Below are positions 51,114 through 64,000 of a stretch of 64,000 bases of DNA, piece after piece. The stretch covers positions 16,641-80,640 of the forward strand of contig NZ_BDCJ01000023.1 of NCBI RefSeq assembly GCF_001613445.1, read 5' to 3'. Within the stretch, counting starts at the first letter, position 1; every line of letters begins with the position of its first letter. Source of the DNA: Nocardia grenadensis NBRC 108939 (GTDB lineage: Bacteria > Actinomycetota > Actinomycetes > Mycobacteriales > Mycobacteriaceae). The notes beneath the pieces were generated by a model. That model was not told the origin of the DNA and did no database searches. It worked only from the letters and a program-made list of their open reading frames with translations. A program made the translations under genes and the position numbers.

Positions 51114-52135
51114 CCGACCTCCGCTTCGATCCATTCGAGTTGCGCGGCAACGAATTGCAAGGTCGGCGCGTCCGGCACCGGCCCGTAGAGGGCCGACCCG
51201 ACAATGGCCGGGTCGGCGCCGATCCGCGCGGCGACCGCCGCCGTCAATTCCTCCGGGGATGGCCCGGCGCCGAGCGCGCGGCGCACCCTGCGCACGGTCG
51301 CGGCGCGCAACACACCCGCGATATGCGCGTGATCACCGGAGCGGCGGTAGAGCCCCGCCTGTCCGGCCAGCAGTTCATCCGCCGCGACCTCCACCGGCCG
51401 CGGTTCACCGACCACCGTGCCCCGGCGCCGCGCCCGCCACCACACCAGCAGGGCGGCGGCGATCAGGAATTGCAGCCCGCCGAAGGCCAGCCAGTCGGGG
51501 GTGCGCTCGAAGAAGGAGTCGTCGCCGGTCGGTCGGGGTAGGTCCGGGTCGTAGCCGTCGCTCGGCGGGTTCGCCGGGGGTGGTGGCGCGTCCGGGAGCC
51601 GCGGCGCGCTGGGTCCGGAGCAGCCCTGCAGGACCGCGTACAGCACCAGCAGGAGCACGACCAGCGCTGCGGCCCAGGCCCAGAACCGGGGGGCGCGCAA
51701 TATCGTGGGCCACCGCACGGAGCCCGGCCGCCACCGCGACCCGCGGCGGGCCGGTTCGATATCGAACGGTTCGGCCGCGGGGGGCGGCGCCGCCGCGGAG
51801 AACCGGTCGACCCGGGTCAGGCGGCGGTACTCCTCTTCATCCGCCCGGCGGCCGCCGTAGACGACCTCGTCGAACGACTTCGCGGCGGAGGCGAATCCAC
51901 CGGAGTCCCCGGCGGGCAGCTTCACCGCCGCTTCGTGCGAGGTTTCATGGGCGGTGCGCGATCGGCGCACCTCGAGCAGTCCGCGCTGTTCCAGCCCGCG
52001 CAGCACCGCCCGGAAACGTTCACGTAGGGCGGTATCGAAGTCACCGCGGGCGGCCGCGTGTTCGGCTGCGGCCGAATGGACCGCGGCGGCGTCCAGCCGG
52101 GGCTGCTCCGGAACGGCCCGGGACGGATCGGTCAC
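51110..52135 (-). CDS. DUF4129-DUF4350-like membrane protein, apparent fusion
   Basis: The 341-residue product looks like parts of two families that are usually separate neighbours. Residues about 20-105 (AAARGDFDTALRERFRAVLR, RGLLEVRRSRTAHETSHEAA, SFDEVVYGGRRADEEEYRRL) match the C-terminal part of DUF4129 proteins. Residues about 140-341 match the two membrane helices and tail of DUF4350 proteins (FWAWAAALVVLLLVLYAVLQ; LQFLIAAALLVWWRARRRG; AGQAGLYRRSGDHAHIAGVL). The soluble DUF4350 domain between its helices, and the membrane helices of DUF4129, appear to be missing. GTG at 52135 overlaps the upstream stop (GTGA), and the stop overlaps moxR (ATGA). Confidence 0.75.
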   Translation of the reverse strand: MTDPSRAVPEQPRLDAAAVHSAAAEHAAARGDFDTALRERFRAVLRGLEQRGLLEVRRSRTAHETSHEAAVKLPAGDSGGFASAAKSFDEVVYGGRRADEEEYRRLTRVDRFSAAAPPPAAEPFDIEPARRGSRWRPGSVRWPTILRAPRFWAWAAALVVLLLVLYAVLQGCSGPSAPRLPDAPPPPANPPSDGYDPDLPRPTGDDSFFERTPDWLAFGGLQFLIAAALLVWWRARRRGTVVGEPRPVEVAADELLAGQAGLYRRSGDHAHIAGVLRAATVRRVRRALGAGPSPEELTAAVAARIGADPAIVGSALYGPVPDAPTLQFVAAQLEWIEAEVG

Positions 52136-52965
52136 CGGCCACCCCTGTCGGGGATCCGGATATCGGCGCCCTCCCGCCGGCACCGGAGATCCAGGTAACC
52201 GACCACTCGGCCGCTGGACTCCACGATCTCGGTGAAGGCCGCCACCAGCAGCCCGGCGACGGTGACCAGTACCAGGAACGCCCACCGGTGGGTGCCCGAG
52301 ATATCACCGACGAACAGTACGAGGCCCAGCAGTGGTGCCATGAGCAGTGTGAAGAGCAGGCGCTGGCAGATCCAGAGACCGGTCCGCCGGGTCCGCAGAT
52401 TCGCGACCAGCGCGCCCGACCGCGACAGCGCCGCCCGGGCGCCGGCGCCCTCGGCGAACAGCACCGGCACGGCCGCGAGATGACGCGCGCGCAGCCAGGC
52501 CAGCCAGAACAGACAGCAGGGGTAGGTGACCACGAACCACAGCAGGCCACCGAGGAAGGTGAACGGGAAGAGCGCGGCGCTGATACCGAGCACCGCGATC
52601 CCGATCGCGGTGAACGAGAGCTGGGTGAGCAGCAGCGGGCCCAGCCTCGCCGCGGTGCGACGCAGACTTTCGCGCAACCCGATCGGGTGCCCGCCGACCC
52701 GGGCCAGGCCGGTGCCGACCGTGACACCGCGCAGGACGAGCCGGATGGCCCAGGCGCAACCGAGTGTCGCGAACAGCGCGGCGAGGGCGGTCCCCGTATC
52801 GGAGCCGTCGGTCAGATGCGAGATCAGCCCGATCGACCCGGCCACCACGAGTTCCCCGGACACCAGCAGTACGGCAGCACCTCCCGCCAGCGTCCGGATA
52901 TCGGCCTGCAGGAGCGCGAACGGCGCGTCGAGAAGTTCCCGGAAACTCAGCGGACGGATCGGCAC
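52132..52965 (-). CDS. Multi-pass membrane protein (Rv3689-like)
   Basis: A 277-residue protein with about six membrane helices, starting at a GTG (PIRPLSFRELLDAPFALLQ). The start has AGGTAG upstream. The pattern matches the 'glycerophosphoryl diester phosphodiesterase membrane domain'-like proteins found upstream of DUF4129 and moxR genes. It includes GLRESLRRTAARLGPLLLTQ, FTFLGGLLWFVVTYPCCLFW and LAAVPVLFAEGAGARAALSRS. No catalytic residues are apparent. It is first in the leftward gene set ending in DUF58. Confidence 0.75.
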   Translation of the reverse strand: MPIRPLSFRELLDAPFALLQADIRTLAGGAAVLLVSGELVVAGSIGLISHLTDGSDTGTALAALFATLGCAWAIRLVLRGVTVGTGLARVGGHPIGLRESLRRTAARLGPLLLTQLSFTAIGIAVLGISAALFPFTFLGGLLWFVVTYPCCLFWLAWLRARHLAAVPVLFAEGAGARAALSRSGALVANLRTRRTGLWICQRLLFTLLMAPLLGLVLFVGDISGTHRWAFLVLVTVAGLLVAAFTEIVESSGRVVGYLDLRCRREGADIRIPDRGGR

Positions 52966-53161
52966 CGTCGCTACCTGGGCTCGGCCTTCCGGGTGTATTC
53001 CCGCCCCGACGGAACCGGCCGTATCAGCGGCAGGCTGCACGTGGCCGAGTCTAATGGGCACCGGTGCGGTCCGCGCCCGCCCGGAGCGAAGGCCGCGTTA
53101 CGCCTGCCGGTGCGTTGGGTCGCGGACGTGGGGCGAGCAACCGGGCCGAGTCGGGTGGGGG

Positions 53162-54826
53162 TCAGCTGTCCGGGGGCAGTTCGCGCGGCGGGGCGAATTT
53201 CCTTTCACCGCCGGCTGGCAGCGCGGTGGCGGTCGCCGGCTCGAGATGGGTCGTGGCGGAGACGATGGCCTCCGAGCCCAGGGTGATATCGGCGTCCCCG
53301 CGGCGGCCGGCCGAACGGTTACCGGCGGTGCGCGAATCGTCGATATCGCTGTCCACGCTCACCTTTCGTGCCCGGCGCAGCGTGAAGGTGATCTCCTCGG
53401 CCTCGGTGAGCACCTGGCGGGCGGTGCGCAGCGGCCGGCTCGCGGTATCCACGGCGCTGTCGATGGCCGAACTGACGAAACCTGGGACCAGCGGTCGGAT
53501 CAAGCGGGCGGCGGTATCGGTGAACGGGACGGTACCGATGAGCGGGAGTTCCAGCCCCGCCGGAGCCCGGACCGCGATCTCTTTGCCCAGCGGGGCCGGC
53601 AGCTCCGGTCCATCACTTCCCGGCGGCAACGCGCCGGGCCGGGCCGCTGCCGGGACGGCGGCGGCCGGGTCGCGTTCGGTGACGCCGATCTCGAGTCCAC
53701 CGAGCGCGGCGATAACCCGGGTGCGCTGGCGTTCCCGGTCGATGGTGGTATCGGCCGCGGCCGCCAGTTCGGCCGCGGTGAGCTGTTGCTCGAGCCGGAC
53801 CGCGGCGGTATCGGCCCGGACCCGGGCCTCTTTCTCGGCAATGGCCGCGTCGGCGGCGCGTTCGGCGCGGTCGCGTACGGTCTCGGCGGCCCGCCGCCGC
53901 TCCTGCGCGGTCTCACCGCGCCACCAGCGCAGGATCAGCGGCAGCAGAGCCAGCAGCGCGAAAAGCAGCCAGGTCAGTGCGCGCAGGCCCAGCGCGCCCA
54001 GCTCACCGGTGGTGTACTCGTGTGCCGCCGACCACCGCGCCCCGAACCCGCGGTCACCGTCGGCGGCCGTTACCTGTGCGTCGTGCAGCACCAGGCGGGC
54101 ATCGGATACGCGCTGGTCCAGCGGGGCCACGCGGTTCTGCGCGGTGCTCAGCGCGGTGCGGGCGTCGTCGAGCATCGCATTGGCGGTCTGCGCCTCAGGT
54201 CCCCGCCCGGGTACCCCGGTGATCTTGGTCTGTGGGCACTGCGGGGAGGGATTGAACTCGCACCGGGCGATGATCAGGGCATTGTCGATATCCGCGGTGG
54301 CCGCCGCGATGGTCCCGTCCAGCGCGGTGCGGTCGGCGACGGCGCGGTCCAGTTCATCCCGGGCGGTACGGACGGCGGGGGCCGACGCGGCCGCGGTCGC
54401 GGCGTGTTCCTCGAGTATCCGGTCCACGGTGCCATCGAACAGTACGGTCAGCGCCATCTCGGCCACCACCACACCGGCCAGCAGCGCGGTCCCGACCCGC
54501 GCGGCGACCGCCGGAACATTGACGGTTCCCGCGGGCAGATCTGGGTGGGCGGTGGGCTGGGCCCCGGCCAGCGCCCGGCCGAGCAGGCCCCCGAGGACTC
54601 CGGCCACCAGGGCGATGGCGGCGACCGCGGCGGGTGGTTGTCCGGCGGCGCCCACGGCCGAGGCGGTGACCGCGCCGGCGGCGAGGGCGAACAGCGCCAC
54701 CCCCACTCCGGTGACGGTATAGCCCGTGCGCTCGTATCCGTCGGCGGTTTCGGCGGGCTGCCCGCCGCCGAGCCGGATGAACATGCCGGTGACGCTCATG
54801 GGGCCCATATCCTCTGCAGCTGTCAT
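53162..54826 (-). CDS. DUF4407 membrane protein
   Basis: A 554-residue protein of the DUF4407 family. Two N-terminal helices (about 38-90), a third at about 110-130, and a periplasmic-type segment with CEFNPSPQC lead to a further helix (ALTWLLFALLALLPLILRWW, about 290). A long coiled coil rich in Ala, Arg and Glu follows (about 312-370: ERRRAAETVRDRAERAADAAIA). The rest is low-complexity. The function is unknown. It is separate from the moxR set by 196 bp. The start ATG at 54826 is uncertain; a later ATG is at the MSVTGMF codons. Confidence 0.8.
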   Translation of the reverse strand: MTAAEDMGPMSVTGMFIRLGGGQPAETADGYERTGYTVTGVGVALFALAAGAVTASAVGAAGQPPAAVAAIALVAGVLGGLLGRALAGAQPTAHPDLPAGTVNVPAVAARVGTALLAGVVVAEMALTVLFDGTVDRILEEHAATAAASAPAVRTARDELDRAVADRTALDGTIAAATADIDNALIIARCEFNPSPQCPQTKITGVPGRGPEAQTANAMLDDARTALSTAQNRVAPLDQRVSDARLVLHDAQVTAADGDRGFGARWSAAHEYTTGELGALGLRALTWLLFALLALLPLILRWWRGETAQERRRAAETVRDRAERAADAAIAEKEARVRADTAAVRLEQQLTAAELAAAADTTIDRERQRTRVIAALGGLEIGVTERDPAAAVPAAARPGALPPGSDGPELPAPLGKEIAVRAPAGLELPLIGTVPFTDTAARLIRPLVPGFVSSAIDSAVDTASRPLRTARQVLTEAEEITFTLRRARKVSVDSDIDDSRTAGNRSAGRRGDADITLGSEAIVSATTHLEPATATALPAGGERKFAPPRELPPDS

Positions 54827-55287
54827 CGATTCGTTGTCTCAGCGTGACAGGACACATGCCTGTCCATCGACCCTTGGCGATCGGGTGTGGGGATCTTCAC
54901 AAGGGTGTCGCGCAGCATACGGTGACCGCTCCGCGAGTCGCGTCCGGGCCGTCCCCCGGGGCCCGCCGAAACCCGCGCTCGCGCAACGGAAGCGATGCGC
55001 GAGCAGCTCGGAAAAGTGTGTCGTAAACCACTTGTGTGTGGGTTTGCTGATCGTGTGCTGTGGGTGCTGATGGGCAAAACAGGCCGAACGGTCGGATCGT
55101 GTTCTGTGCTCGTCACGACGCTGTCACGAACATCTCACCGGGGTGCGCAACAGTTAGCCGCAGGCCGATGGGTTTGCCATTCGCTGCTGTCGGGAATTCA
55201 TCTTCGATGCAGGTGAGCGTGGGTTCGGTGGATGCGGCACGGCATCGGGAAAGGCTCGGATCCGATGGATCGCCGCTGTTCGGAGGG

Positions 55288-55329
55288 TCGATCCCGGGAT
55301 CGATTCACCCCCGAAAGCTGCTTTACACT
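55288..55329 (+). promoter_or_regulatory. Promoter with operator-like palindrome before gltB
   Basis: A perfect 16-bp palindrome TCGATCCCGGGATCGA ends 20 bp before TACACT, a good match to an actinobacterial -10 box. The palindrome would overlap the -35 region, a typical place for a repressor. Confidence 0.5.
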
Positions 55330-55356
55330 AGAAAACGCGCATATGTGGAGGAACGA

Positions 55357-55374
55357 ATGAAGAAGCCCAGCTAG
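55357..55374 (+). CDS. Five-codon leader ORF (MKKPS)
   Basis: ATGAAGAAGCCCAGCTAG encodes MKKPS and stop, preceded by TGGAGGAACGA, one of the strongest ribosome sites in the window, and a -10-like TACACT 28 bp upstream of the start. It looks deliberately translated but ends after five residues. It could be a leader peptide for gltB, or the start of a gene cut short. Confidence 0.4.
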   Translation: MKKPS

Positions 55375-55742
55375 ATCCGATTATTAGGGCAACCTTGGTT
55401 GGTTGGGTCCCGGACCTGGCTTATCGTTTGCTCTTACGCCGCACATACCCATGTCCGGCCGAAGGGCGTGCTCGGGCGACCACCGATCAGGCCGGCCTGG
55501 CGGGCGAAATCCCGCTCCCGGGTTCCGGACGCGTAAGCGTTTCGTTACCGGCGGGTACCTGCGCACAGCGACAGGTGGAAAAACTTCAGACGTGACTGCA
55601 CGCCGAACACCATCAGCGCGGCTGGTGTCGGCCAACGTACGAACGCAGTCCAAGCAGGGAGCGTTCGACAGTACCGGCGTTCGACAGGGCGTTCTCGCAA
55701 AGGCCGCACCACGTCGAGGTCGACTTTCTCGAAGGCAGAGGC

Positions 55743-60387
<4,645 letters not shown>

Positions 60388-60395
<8 letters not shown>

Positions 60396-60522
60396 TAAGA
60401 AAATTCCGGCGGCGGCGTCGATGAGCCGCTGTGACTATTCGAGGCCGCTCGTGGCCGGTGAGAAAATTCCGCAGATGGCGTCGATGAGGCGCTGCGACTA
60501 TTCGGGGGCCGCTCGTGGGTGA
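60388..60522 (+). CDS. Repeat-derived mini-ORF linking gltB and gltD
   Basis: A 44-codon frame begins at a GTG overlapping the gltB stop (GTGGCTAG) and ends at a TGA overlapping the gltD start (GTGGGTGA). The peptide is a two-unit repeat, VASKKIPAAASMSRCDYSRP then LVAGEKIPQMASMRRCDYSG, ending AARG. The repeat unit is 21 codons, so it stays in frame. In relatives gltB and gltD overlap directly in a GTGGCTGA-like joint, so this frame could pass ribosomes from one to the other. Whether it is translated is unknown. Confidence 0.5.
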
Positions 60523-61984
60523 CACCCAAGGATTTCTGAAGCACACGTCCCGGGAGCTACCCGAACGCCGTCCGGTGCCCTTGCGGCTGATGGACTGGAA
60601 AGAGGTCTACCAGGAGGGTTTCCCGCACCAGACCCTGCAGCGACAGGCCAGCCGCTGTATGGATTGCGGTATTCCGTTCTGCCACAACGGTTGTCCGCTG
60701 GGGAACCTGATCCCCGAATGGAATGACCTGGTCTACTCCGACCGTTGGCGTGAGGGTATCGACCGGCTGCACGCGACCAACAACTTCCCGGAGTTCACCG
60801 GGCGGCTGTGCCCGGCTCCGTGTGAGGCGTCCTGCGTGCTCGGGATCAACCAGGACCCGGTGACCATCAAGCAGGTCGAGGTCGAGATCATCGAGAACGC
60901 CTTCGACGAGGGCTGGGTCGCACCGGTCTACCCGACCCGGCTGACCGGTAAGAAGGTCGCCGTCGTGGGGTCCGGCCCCGCGGGGCTGGCCGCCGCGCAG
61001 CAGCTCACTCGCGCCGGTCACACCGTGACCGTGTTCGAGCGGGCCGACCGCATCGGCGGTCTGATGCGGTACGGCATCCCGGAATTCAAAATGGAGAAGC
61101 GGTTCATCGATCGCCGTCTGGCGCAGATGGAGGCCGAGGGCACCATCTTCAAGGCCGGTGTGAATGTCGGTGTCGATATCACCGCAGACGAGCTGCGCGA
61201 GCAGTTCGACGCGGTGGTCCTCGCCGGTGGCGCCACCCAGGCGCGTGACCTGCCCATTCCGGGCCGGGAACTCGACGGGATCCATCAGGCCATGGAATTC
61301 CTGCCGTGGGCCAACCGGGTCCAGCACGGTGATCCGGTGACCGACGACAAGGGTCTGCCGCCGATCCACGCGCACGGTAAGAAGGTCGTCATCATCGGCG
61401 GCGGTGACACCGGCGCCGACTGCCTGGGCACCTCGCACCGGCAGGGCGCGGCCAGCGTGCACCAGTTCGAGATCATGCCGCGGCCGCCGGAGGAGCGGGC
61501 GGGTTCCACCCCGTGGCCGACCTATCCGCTCATGTACCGGGTGTCCTCGGCGCACGAAGAGGGCGGCGAACGGGTGTTCTCGGTGAACACCGAACGTTTC
61601 GTCGGCGCGGATGGCAAGGTCACCGGGCTCGACGCGCACGAGGTCAAGATGGTCAACGGCCGGTTCGAGAAGGTCGAGGGCACCGATTTCACCCTCGAGG
61701 CGGATCTGGTGCTGCTGGCCATGGGTTTCGTCGGCCCGGACAAGCCGGGTCTGCTCACCGATCTCGGGGTCGGCTACGACCAGCGCGGCAATGTCCAGCG
61801 GGACAAGAACTGGGCCACCAATGTTCCCGGTGTCTTCGTGGCCGGCGATATGGGCCGCGGCCAGTCCCTGATCGTCTGGGCGATCGCCGAGGGCCGGGCC
61901 GCCGCGTCCGCGGTGGACCGGTATCTGGAAGGCGAGACGGCGTTGCCCGCGCCGATTCCGCCGACCGCCGTCGCCCAGCGCTGA
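60515..61984 (+). CDS. gltD: Glutamate synthase small subunit
   Basis: GltD carries FAD and two 4Fe-4S clusters and passes electrons from NADPH to GltB. The 489-residue protein begins at GTG (GDTQGFLKH). The N-terminal cysteines are in CMDCGIPFCHNGCPLGN and LCPAPCEASCVLG. FAD binding shows VAVVGSGPAGLAAAQQLTRAG and FERADRIGGLMRYGIP. The NADPH Rossmann fold has VVIIGGGDTGADCLGTS. The end is GVFVAGDMGRGQSLIVWAIAEGR. It is 119 nt from gltB because of the repeat. Confidence 0.97.
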   Translation: MGDTQGFLKHTSRELPERRPVPLRLMDWKEVYQEGFPHQTLQRQASRCMDCGIPFCHNGCPLGNLIPEWNDLVYSDRWREGIDRLHATNNFPEFTGRLCPAPCEASCVLGINQDPVTIKQVEVEIIENAFDEGWVAPVYPTRLTGKKVAVVGSGPAGLAAAQQLTRAGHTVTVFERADRIGGLMRYGIPEFKMEKRFIDRRLAQMEAEGTIFKAGVNVGVDITADELREQFDAVVLAGGATQARDLPIPGRELDGIHQAMEFLPWANRVQHGDPVTDDKGLPPIHAHGKKVVIIGGGDTGADCLGTSHRQGAASVHQFEIMPRPPEERAGSTPWPTYPLMYRVSSAHEEGGERVFSVNTERFVGADGKVTGLDAHEVKMVNGRFEKVEGTDFTLEADLVLLAMGFVGPDKPGLLTDLGVGYDQRGNVQRDKNWATNVPGVFVAGDMGRGQSLIVWAIAEGRAAASAVDRYLEGETALPAPIPPTAVAQR

Positions 61985-62369
61985 TCTCGGCACGGCGCCC
62001 CGGAACCGCTGTACCGGAGATGCTGCGACACAATTGAATACGTTACGGCGCGGTGTTCCCGGTTTTCTGCGGGGCACCGCGCCGATGTATTTCGGGCGGT
62101 AACCGAATTCGACACGATGCATTTCCGGTGAAGTGTGGGCGATCGCTTGTCTCCGGTGGTCAGCGTGGGGTTGGGCTGGCGATACCAAGATCGTCGCTCT
62201 ATTGTTATCTGCGGTGTGTCCCGGTACGAGATCGTGATCCGATCGTGTAATTGTGACGCGTGGTTGTTGTTCACCTGTTACACACATCGGTGTCATCGGC
62301 CGGGTTCAGCATCTTGGCGATGGCTTAACGGGAGCGTCCCGATCAGGGGCCAGGGTTGACTGGAGCAGA
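61985..62369. other. gltD-cutinase gap
   Basis: A 385-bp gap with the terminator hairpin of gltBD at 62046-62084 and an AT-richer stretch before the cutinase gene, which must hold its promoter. No gene is supported. Confidence 0.6.
62046..62084 (+). terminator. Terminator after gltD
   Basis: CGGCGCGGTG (62046-62055) and CACCGCGCCG (62075-62084) form a perfect 10-bp GC stem with a 19-nt loop, 61 bp after the gltD stop. Confidence 0.8.
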
Positions 62370-63269
62370 ATGCAGTTCAAAAGGGTTGCCGCGGCGCTGA
62401 GTGCCGGTGCGGCGGTTGCGTCGGGATTGGTTTTCGGGGGATCGGTGGCATCGGCCGACCCCGGATGCCCGAGTCTGTACGTGGTGGCGATTCCCGGGAC
62501 CTGGGAAACCGGCCACGACAAGCGCCCCACACCGGGCATGCTCGCCCGGGTGACCAACGGCCTACCGTCCTCGGCGAAGGTCGACTACGTCACCTACGCG
62601 GCAACCGCTTTTCCGTGGGAGGGCGATATCTACGCCGACTCCAAAAGGGAGGCCGTGACCAACGCGCGCGGCATGATCACGAATATGGTGCAGCGCTGCG
62701 GCGCGACCAAGGTCGCGCTGGTGGGTTACAGCCAGGGCGCCGACGCCGCCGGTGACCTCGCCGCCGAGATCGGTACCGGCCTCGGCCCGATCCGGCCGGA
62801 GAGTATCGCGGGAGTCGGGCTGATCTCCGATCCGCGGCGTTCGCCCGGTGATATCCAGGTCGGTCCGCCCGCGCCCGGCGCCGGTGCCGGTGGTCCCCGG
62901 GTCGGTGGGTTCGGCTGGGTCAGCGACCGTACCCGCACGGTGTGCATCCCCGACGATCTCTACTGCGCTACCGCGTCGGACGATTTCGTCACCCGGTTCG
63001 CCGGTTTCCTCGCGCAGAGCTCCGACGCGAACCCGGCCAATATCTGGCGTTATCAGCTGGAAGTAGGCGCCATCGTGAGCGATCTGCTCGCCAACGGCGG
63101 TCTGCCGACGCTGCAGGCCCAGCTGACCCGCGGCGCCAACGAGAAGCGGGTCAAGGATCTCGACACCTTCTACCGGTCCGAGTCGCATGTCGCCTACGGC
63201 AGCTACAAGGTCGGTGGCGGCCAGACCGCGCTGTCCTGGATGCACAACTGGATCGCCGGAATGGCCTGA
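62370..63269 (+). CDS. Secreted cutinase-family esterase
   Basis: A 299-residue alpha/beta hydrolase of the cutinase-like (Culp) family that would act on esters or lipids outside the cell. The signal peptide is about 1-28 (AALSAGAAVASGLVFGGSVASA before DP). The nucleophile is Ser121 in GYSQG. The catalytic Asp is Asp196 in CIPDDLYC with flanking cysteines, and His273 is in SHVAYGSY. WET at the start of the mature region (PGTWETG) is typical of the group. ATG at 62370 with TGGAGCAG upstream; the frame is open further but without similarity. Confidence 0.92.
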   Translation: MQFKRVAAALSAGAAVASGLVFGGSVASADPGCPSLYVVAIPGTWETGHDKRPTPGMLARVTNGLPSSAKVDYVTYAATAFPWEGDIYADSKREAVTNARGMITNMVQRCGATKVALVGYSQGADAAGDLAAEIGTGLGPIRPESIAGVGLISDPRRSPGDIQVGPPAPGAGAGGPRVGGFGWVSDRTRTVCIPDDLYCATASDDFVTRFAGFLAQSSDANPANIWRYQLEVGAIVSDLLANGGLPTLQAQLTRGANEKRVKDLDTFYRSESHVAYGSYKVGGGQTALSWMHNWIAGMA

Positions 63270-63881
63270 TCAGCCGGAGATATTACGGGGAAGCAATTCC
63301 CAGACGTGTCCGTTCTCGTTCACGGTCGCCGCGGTGCGGCGACCGGTGCGGGAGAACAGGATCCGAGTGATCGAGCAGTAGTCGATCGGGAAGGTCAGCG
63401 GCCGGGCCAGACCTAGAATGTCCTGCAGGGTGACGTTGATGATGCCGCCGTGCGCGAACGCCACCACGGTGTCGGCGGCGGGGGTGGTGGAGGCGATCTC
63501 GGTGATCGCGTCGTGCACCCGGTGCCGGAAGGCATCGGCATCGATCTGCGCCGGTAGGTATCCGGCCTTGATCCGGTCGTAGGTGTCCCGGAACTCCACC
63601 TTGGCGTCCTCGATCGGGATATAGGACGGCAGGTCGCGATCGTATTCGGCCAGGTCGTCCATGATGTCCACGTCCAGGCCCAGCTTCGCGGCCGTCGGCG
63701 CGGCGGTTTCGCGGGCTCGGCGTTGCGGGCTGCTGATCACCCGGACGATGCGGTGGGATTCCAGTGCGGCCGGTACCCGTTCGGCCTGCTCCGCGCCGAT
63801 GGGCGCCAGGCCCGGGTCGGCTGCCTGCCCGGCATTGTCGACCCGGAGCGGTTGGCCATGGCGAACGAGTATCAATTGCAC
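63270..63881 (-). CDS. Histidine phosphatase family protein
   Basis: A 203-residue member of the phosphoglycerate-mutase-like superfamily. The GTG start gives QLILVRHGQPL with the catalytic RHG motif; ISSPQRRARETA holds the second Arg. The C-terminal catalytic His is in VVAFAHGGIINV, and Glu is in the EYDRDLPSYIPIE region. The substrate is unknown (a small phosphate ester or phosphoprotein). It converges on the cutinase gene with no gap between stops. I chose GTG at 63881, because an upstream extension to 63977 has no similarity. Confidence 0.88.
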   Translation of the reverse strand: MQLILVRHGQPLRVDNAGQAADPGLAPIGAEQAERVPAALESHRIVRVISSPQRRARETAAPTAAKLGLDVDIMDDLAEYDRDLPSYIPIEDAKVEFRDTYDRIKAGYLPAQIDADAFRHRVHDAITEIASTTPAADTVVAFAHGGIINVTLQDILGLARPLTFPIDYCSITRILFSRTGRRTAATVNENGHVWELLPRNISG

Positions 63882-64000
63882 GCGTCCACTCTGCCGTATC
63901 GGCCCGGTGGATCGGTAGCGAGGTGGTGTCCCGCCGGCTGAACGAGAACCGGGGGACCCGGCGGCGCCGAGCCGCACGAGATCGCCTGATCCGGACCACT
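63882..64000. other. Right end of the window
   Basis: The last 119 bp must include the promoter of the leftward histidine phosphatase gene. No other gene or clear site is visible. Confidence 0.4.

Larger units (their letters stand above)
54827..55742. other. Region upstream of gltB with probable leader
   Basis: This 916-bp stretch has no gene of normal size. Its right part holds a 16-bp palindrome (TCGATCCCGGGATCGA, 55288-55303), a promoter-like TACACT (55324-55329) and a five-codon ORF with a good ribosome site (55357-55374). About 370 nt of apparent leader precede gltB, with short hairpins such as GCGGGCGAAATCCCGC. It may be a regulated gltBD promoter and leader. Confidence 0.5.

Noticed and set aside
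55060..55374. A 104-residue frame ending in MKKPS before gltB
   Set aside because: The upstream part shows no similarity and overlaps the promoter and palindrome; only the last five codons have a ribosome site of their own.

Overview
This window is the replication-origin region of a high-GC actinomycete chromosome, most likely Nocardia or a close relative in the Nocardiaceae. I base this on the gene order rsmG-khpB-yidC-yidD-rnpA-rpmH / dnaA / oriC / dnaN-recF-(DUF721)-gyrB-gyrA, the crgA/trpG/pknB-pknA-pbpA-rodA-pstP-fhaB-fhaA cluster, the mycobacterial-type proteins, and very GC-rich codon use. The genus is an inference; no search was run.

Left edge (1-2.9 kb): no intact gene. It holds parS-like sites, a frameshifted ClpP C-terminal remnant, and a striking array of 23 perfect copies of an 8-bp unit. 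parA and parB, which normally follow rsmG, are not in the window. From 2.9 to 6.6 kb the leftward operon rpmH-rnpA-yidD-yidC-khpB-rsmG covers a ribosomal protein, RNase P protein, membrane insertion and 16S rRNA methylation. dnaA (with an unusually long domain II) reads right at 7.1 kb. oriC is the DnaA-box-rich stretch at about 10.65-11.17 kb, built around a perfect 40-bp palindrome and ending in an AT-rich tract. dnaN, recF, the DUF721 gene, gyrB, gyrA and a DUF3566 membrane protein follow, with extra paired DnaA boxes between dnaN/recF and recF/DUF721.

21.7-31.9 kb is an accessory stretch around tRNA-Ile(GAT), the tiny DLW-39 gene and tRNA-Ala(TGC). It contains TetR, HxlR and XRE regulators, an imine-reductase-like enzyme, a methyltransferase, a cold-shock protein, a DrrAB-type ABC exporter, one intact MpaB-family oxygenase and two decayed genes (a second MpaB with three frameshifts, and a thioesterase). 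Another frameshifted gene (glycolipid-binding) sits between dnaA and oriC. 32-44.7 kb returns to conserved cell-division and cell-wall genes: a rhomboid protease, a PH-domain membrane protein with DnaA boxes upstream, crgA, trpG, and the Ser/Thr kinase-phosphatase/penicillin-binding protein/FHA cluster. FhaA has a long Gln/Tyr/Gly-rich linker.

44.9-64 kb holds tRNA-Leu(CAG), an SDR, a noncoding hairpin-rich gap, a moxR2-type cluster (SpoIIM-domain, RDD, DUF58, MoxR, a DUF4129/DUF4350-like protein and a multi-pass membrane protein), a DUF4407 protein, glutamate synthase gltB-gltD, a secreted cutinase-family esterase and a histidine phosphatase. The most unusual single locus is the gltB-gltD junction. 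A roughly 63-bp segment copied from the end of gltB has been tandemly repeated there and forms a 44-codon mini-ORF whose start overlaps the gltB stop and whose stop overlaps the gltD start.
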